Shown here: positions 62,735 through 64,000 of the stretch, piece after piece
Layout: each line of letters starts with the position of its first letter
Numbering within the stretch: position 1 is the stretch's first letter
Assembly (NCBI RefSeq): GCF_030577135.1
Contig: NZ_JAUIRR010000003.1
Coordinates: 310,888-374,887, forward strand
Direction: 5' to 3'
DNA from: Sulfurimonas sp. hsl 1-7
Lineage (GTDB): Bacteria; Campylobacterota; Campylobacteria; Campylobacterales; Sulfurimonadaceae
Length of the DNA stretch: 64,000 nt
Notes under the pieces: model-generated
The model's input: only the letters and a program-made list of their open reading frames with translations
Database searches by the model: none
Told to the model about the DNA's origin: nothing
Position numbers and translations under genes: made by a program

Positions 62735-63318
62735 TGATACAGATTCCTTGTATTATCTTTGCGGGTGGTAAAAGTTCTCGAATGGGAGAAGACAAAGCGC
62801 TTCTTCCATTTGGCTCCGCAGCTACCCTAACACAATATCAATACACTAGACTCCTAAAAATTTTTCAAAATGTTTACATCTCAACAAAAACAAAAGAAAA
62901 GTTTGAGTTTGATGCAAATTTTATAGAAGATCAACATCAAGAACTCTTCGCACCCACTACCGGTTTTATATCAAGCTTTTCTATATTGGATAGTGACCGT
63001 TTTTTTGCAATCAGCGTTGACACCCCTTTTATAGATGAAATAATAATTCAAACTCTCTTTGAACATGATCAAGATACAAACGATGCGACGATTGCTACGT
63101 TAGAGGGCAAGATGCAACCACTTTGTGGAATTTATCATCGTTCACTACTCAACGCTTTTAAAGAGATGGAACAAAACAACATCCACAAACTCGGATATCT
63201 ACTCAAAAACTCAAATACACAACTTGTCCACTTTAATGATGAAAACAAATTTTTAAATCTTAACAATAAAGAGGAATATAAAAAAGGTTTGGAAATTATT
63301 AACACCTCTTTGATATAA
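62734..63318 (+). CDS. mobA: Molybdenum cofactor guanylyltransferase MobA
   Basis: The 194-residue protein has the N-terminal MobA loop [21 protein letters not shown] and [14 protein letters not shown] (metal-binding Asp). It adds GMP to molybdopterin to make the bis-MGD form used by DMSO-reductase-type enzymes. It overlaps the OmpA gene stop by one base (TAATG) and precedes moaC by 26 bp. Confidence 0.92.
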   Translation: MIQIPCIIFAGGKSSRMGEDKALLPFGSAATLTQYQYTRLLKIFQNVYISTKTKEKFEFDANFIEDQHQELFAPTTGFISSFSILDSDRFFAISVDTPFIDEIIIQTLFEHDQDTNDATIATLEGKMQPLCGIYHRSLLNAFKEMEQNNIHKLGYLLKNSNTQLVHFNDENKFLNLNNKEEYKKGLEIINTSLI

Positions 63319-63344
63319 TAGTGAAAAAAGTAAAGAACTAAAAT

Positions 63345-63815
63345 ATGAACTTAACACATTTAGATGAAAACCAAAGACCGAAAATGGTCGATGTTAGTGA
63401 CAAAGATGAAACAACACGAGTAGCTGTTGCAAGCGGTATAATAGAGATGAGTCAAGATGCATACGATGCTATTGTAAATGAGACAACAAAAAAAGGTCCA
63501 GTACTTCAGACTGCTGTAATAGCTTCAATTATGGGAGTAAAGAAAACAAGTGATCTTATCCCAATGTGTCATCCGCTAAATCTAAGCGGTATCAATTGTG
63601 ATGTAGAAGAGTTACCGGAGCTTCCTGGATTTAAACTTACGGTAACTGCAAAACTCAAAGGACAAACCGGTGTTGAGATGGAAGCCTTGACAGGGACATC
63701 TATTGGACTTTTAACAATCTACGATATGGTAAAAGCGATCGATAAAGGGATGATCATCCGTAACGTACAACTTGAAGCAAAATCAGGAGGAAAAAGTGGA
63801 GACTTTAAACGATAG
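63345..63815 (+). CDS. moaC: Cyclic pyranopterin monophosphate synthase MoaC
   Basis: The 156-residue protein matches Moa[36 protein letters not shown] (near residue 70) and [20 protein letters not shown] with the catalytic Lys of the VKAIDKGM segment. It closes the pyranopterin ring in molybdenum cofactor synthesis. It overlaps the next gene by 19 bp. Confidence 0.95.
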   Translation: MNLTHLDENQRPKMVDVSDKDETTRVAVASGIIEMSQDAYDAIVNETTKKGPVLQTAVIASIMGVKKTSDLIPMCHPLNLSGINCDVEELPELPGFKLTVTAKLKGQTGVEMEALTGTSIGLLTIYDMVKAIDKGMIIRNVQLEAKSGGKSGDFKR

Positions 63816-64000
63816 ACTAAAAGGTGAAAAGCTAGAGCTTACATACCCTTGCTCTTGGTGTTATAAAGTGATAGCAACTGAAAAAGCTGCACTTGAACAA
63901 GCAATAAGGGATGTACTTGATGAGAGGGAACATAAACTGACTCATTCAAACAACTCAAAAACCGGAAAATATGTGAGTATGAATCTTGATTTGTTAGTAC
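63797..64000 (+). CDS. DUF493/YbeD-like protein, partial
   Basis: A GTG at 63797 with AGGAGG 6 nt before it opens a frame that runs off the right edge with 68 codons visible. [20 protein letters not shown] and [15 protein letters not shown] match the YbeD/HP0495-type DUF493 ferredoxin-like fold. The family's function is not established. It overlaps the end of moaC. Confidence 0.8.

Overview
The window looks like the chromosome of a free-living Campylobacterota (Epsilonproteobacteria) species, probably Sulfurimonas-like. It is AT-rich and densely packed. It carries a modular NifU with NifS, a receiver-less CheB, a small SRP RNA with a GGAA tetraloop, MqnB/MTAN-like and YpdA-like proteins, and many chemoreceptor and c-di-GMP genes. 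No tRNA, rRNA, CRISPR array, insertion sequence or prophage was recognised. The genus is inferred by eye only.

Positions 1-10.8 kb. A truncated SPOR plus beta-barrel outer-membrane protein gene and a LolA-like gene lie on the minus strand. Next comes an EAL-domain gene flanked by Fur-box-like palindromes. A 400-bp interval follows with a Fur-type promoter, tiny ORFs, large inverted repeats and a terminator. Facing it is a minus-strand, Fur-boxed operon with two imelysin lipoproteins, a di-heme DUF1111 lipoprotein, a fatty-acid hydroxylase, a porin, a MauG/CcpA-type di-heme peroxidase and a C-terminally truncated Fur-family regulator. It reads as a periplasmic iron-acquisition system.

Positions 10.9-28.6 kb. 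Housekeeping and signalling genes come first: ApbE, a diguanylate cyclase, rpmI-rplT, a split PAS/chemoreceptor pair and the SRP RNA. A seven-gene overlapping plus-strand operon follows that covers nearly all of a MurNAc recycling pathway. It encodes a nucleoside-phosphorylase-like protein, an exported NagZ-AmpD fusion, a sodium-solute symporter, AnmK, AmgK, MurU and an MltB-type lytic transglycosylase. Twin GAF proteins, an ArsC-like protein, a flavoprotein reductase, a dCMP deaminase, a SurA-like chaperone and gltX complete this part.

Positions 28.6-48 kb. A complete-looking Tad (Flp) pilus cluster is encoded on the minus strand, with an atypical Flp pilin and two unrecognised secreted or membrane proteins. 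Directly upstream is a nine-gene minus-strand copper-type supercluster. It holds a GKCG-repeat peptide, a DoxX protein, a Tat-lipoprotein subunit-3 protein and a GMC flavoprotein, followed by CusC, CusB, CusA, an HMA protein and a second KCG-motif lipoprotein. Both halves begin with the same 11-bp-period direct repeat (TACACA-N5-TACACA). The GKCG motif and DoxX partner recall HvfA/bufferin copper-binding RiPP systems, but no DUF692 (MNIO) enzyme is present. The GMC protein appears to lack its usual catalytic His and Asn. This is the best candidate for an undescribed system in the window.

Positions 48-64 kb. Genes here encode a small hydrolase, an MCP-CheB-CheR module, DbpA, an EAL/HDOD protein, a two-component system, a CitE-like protein, NifU and NifS with an upstream perfect palindrome, LeuC, an OmpA-family protein, MobA, MoaC and a DUF493 protein cut by the right edge.
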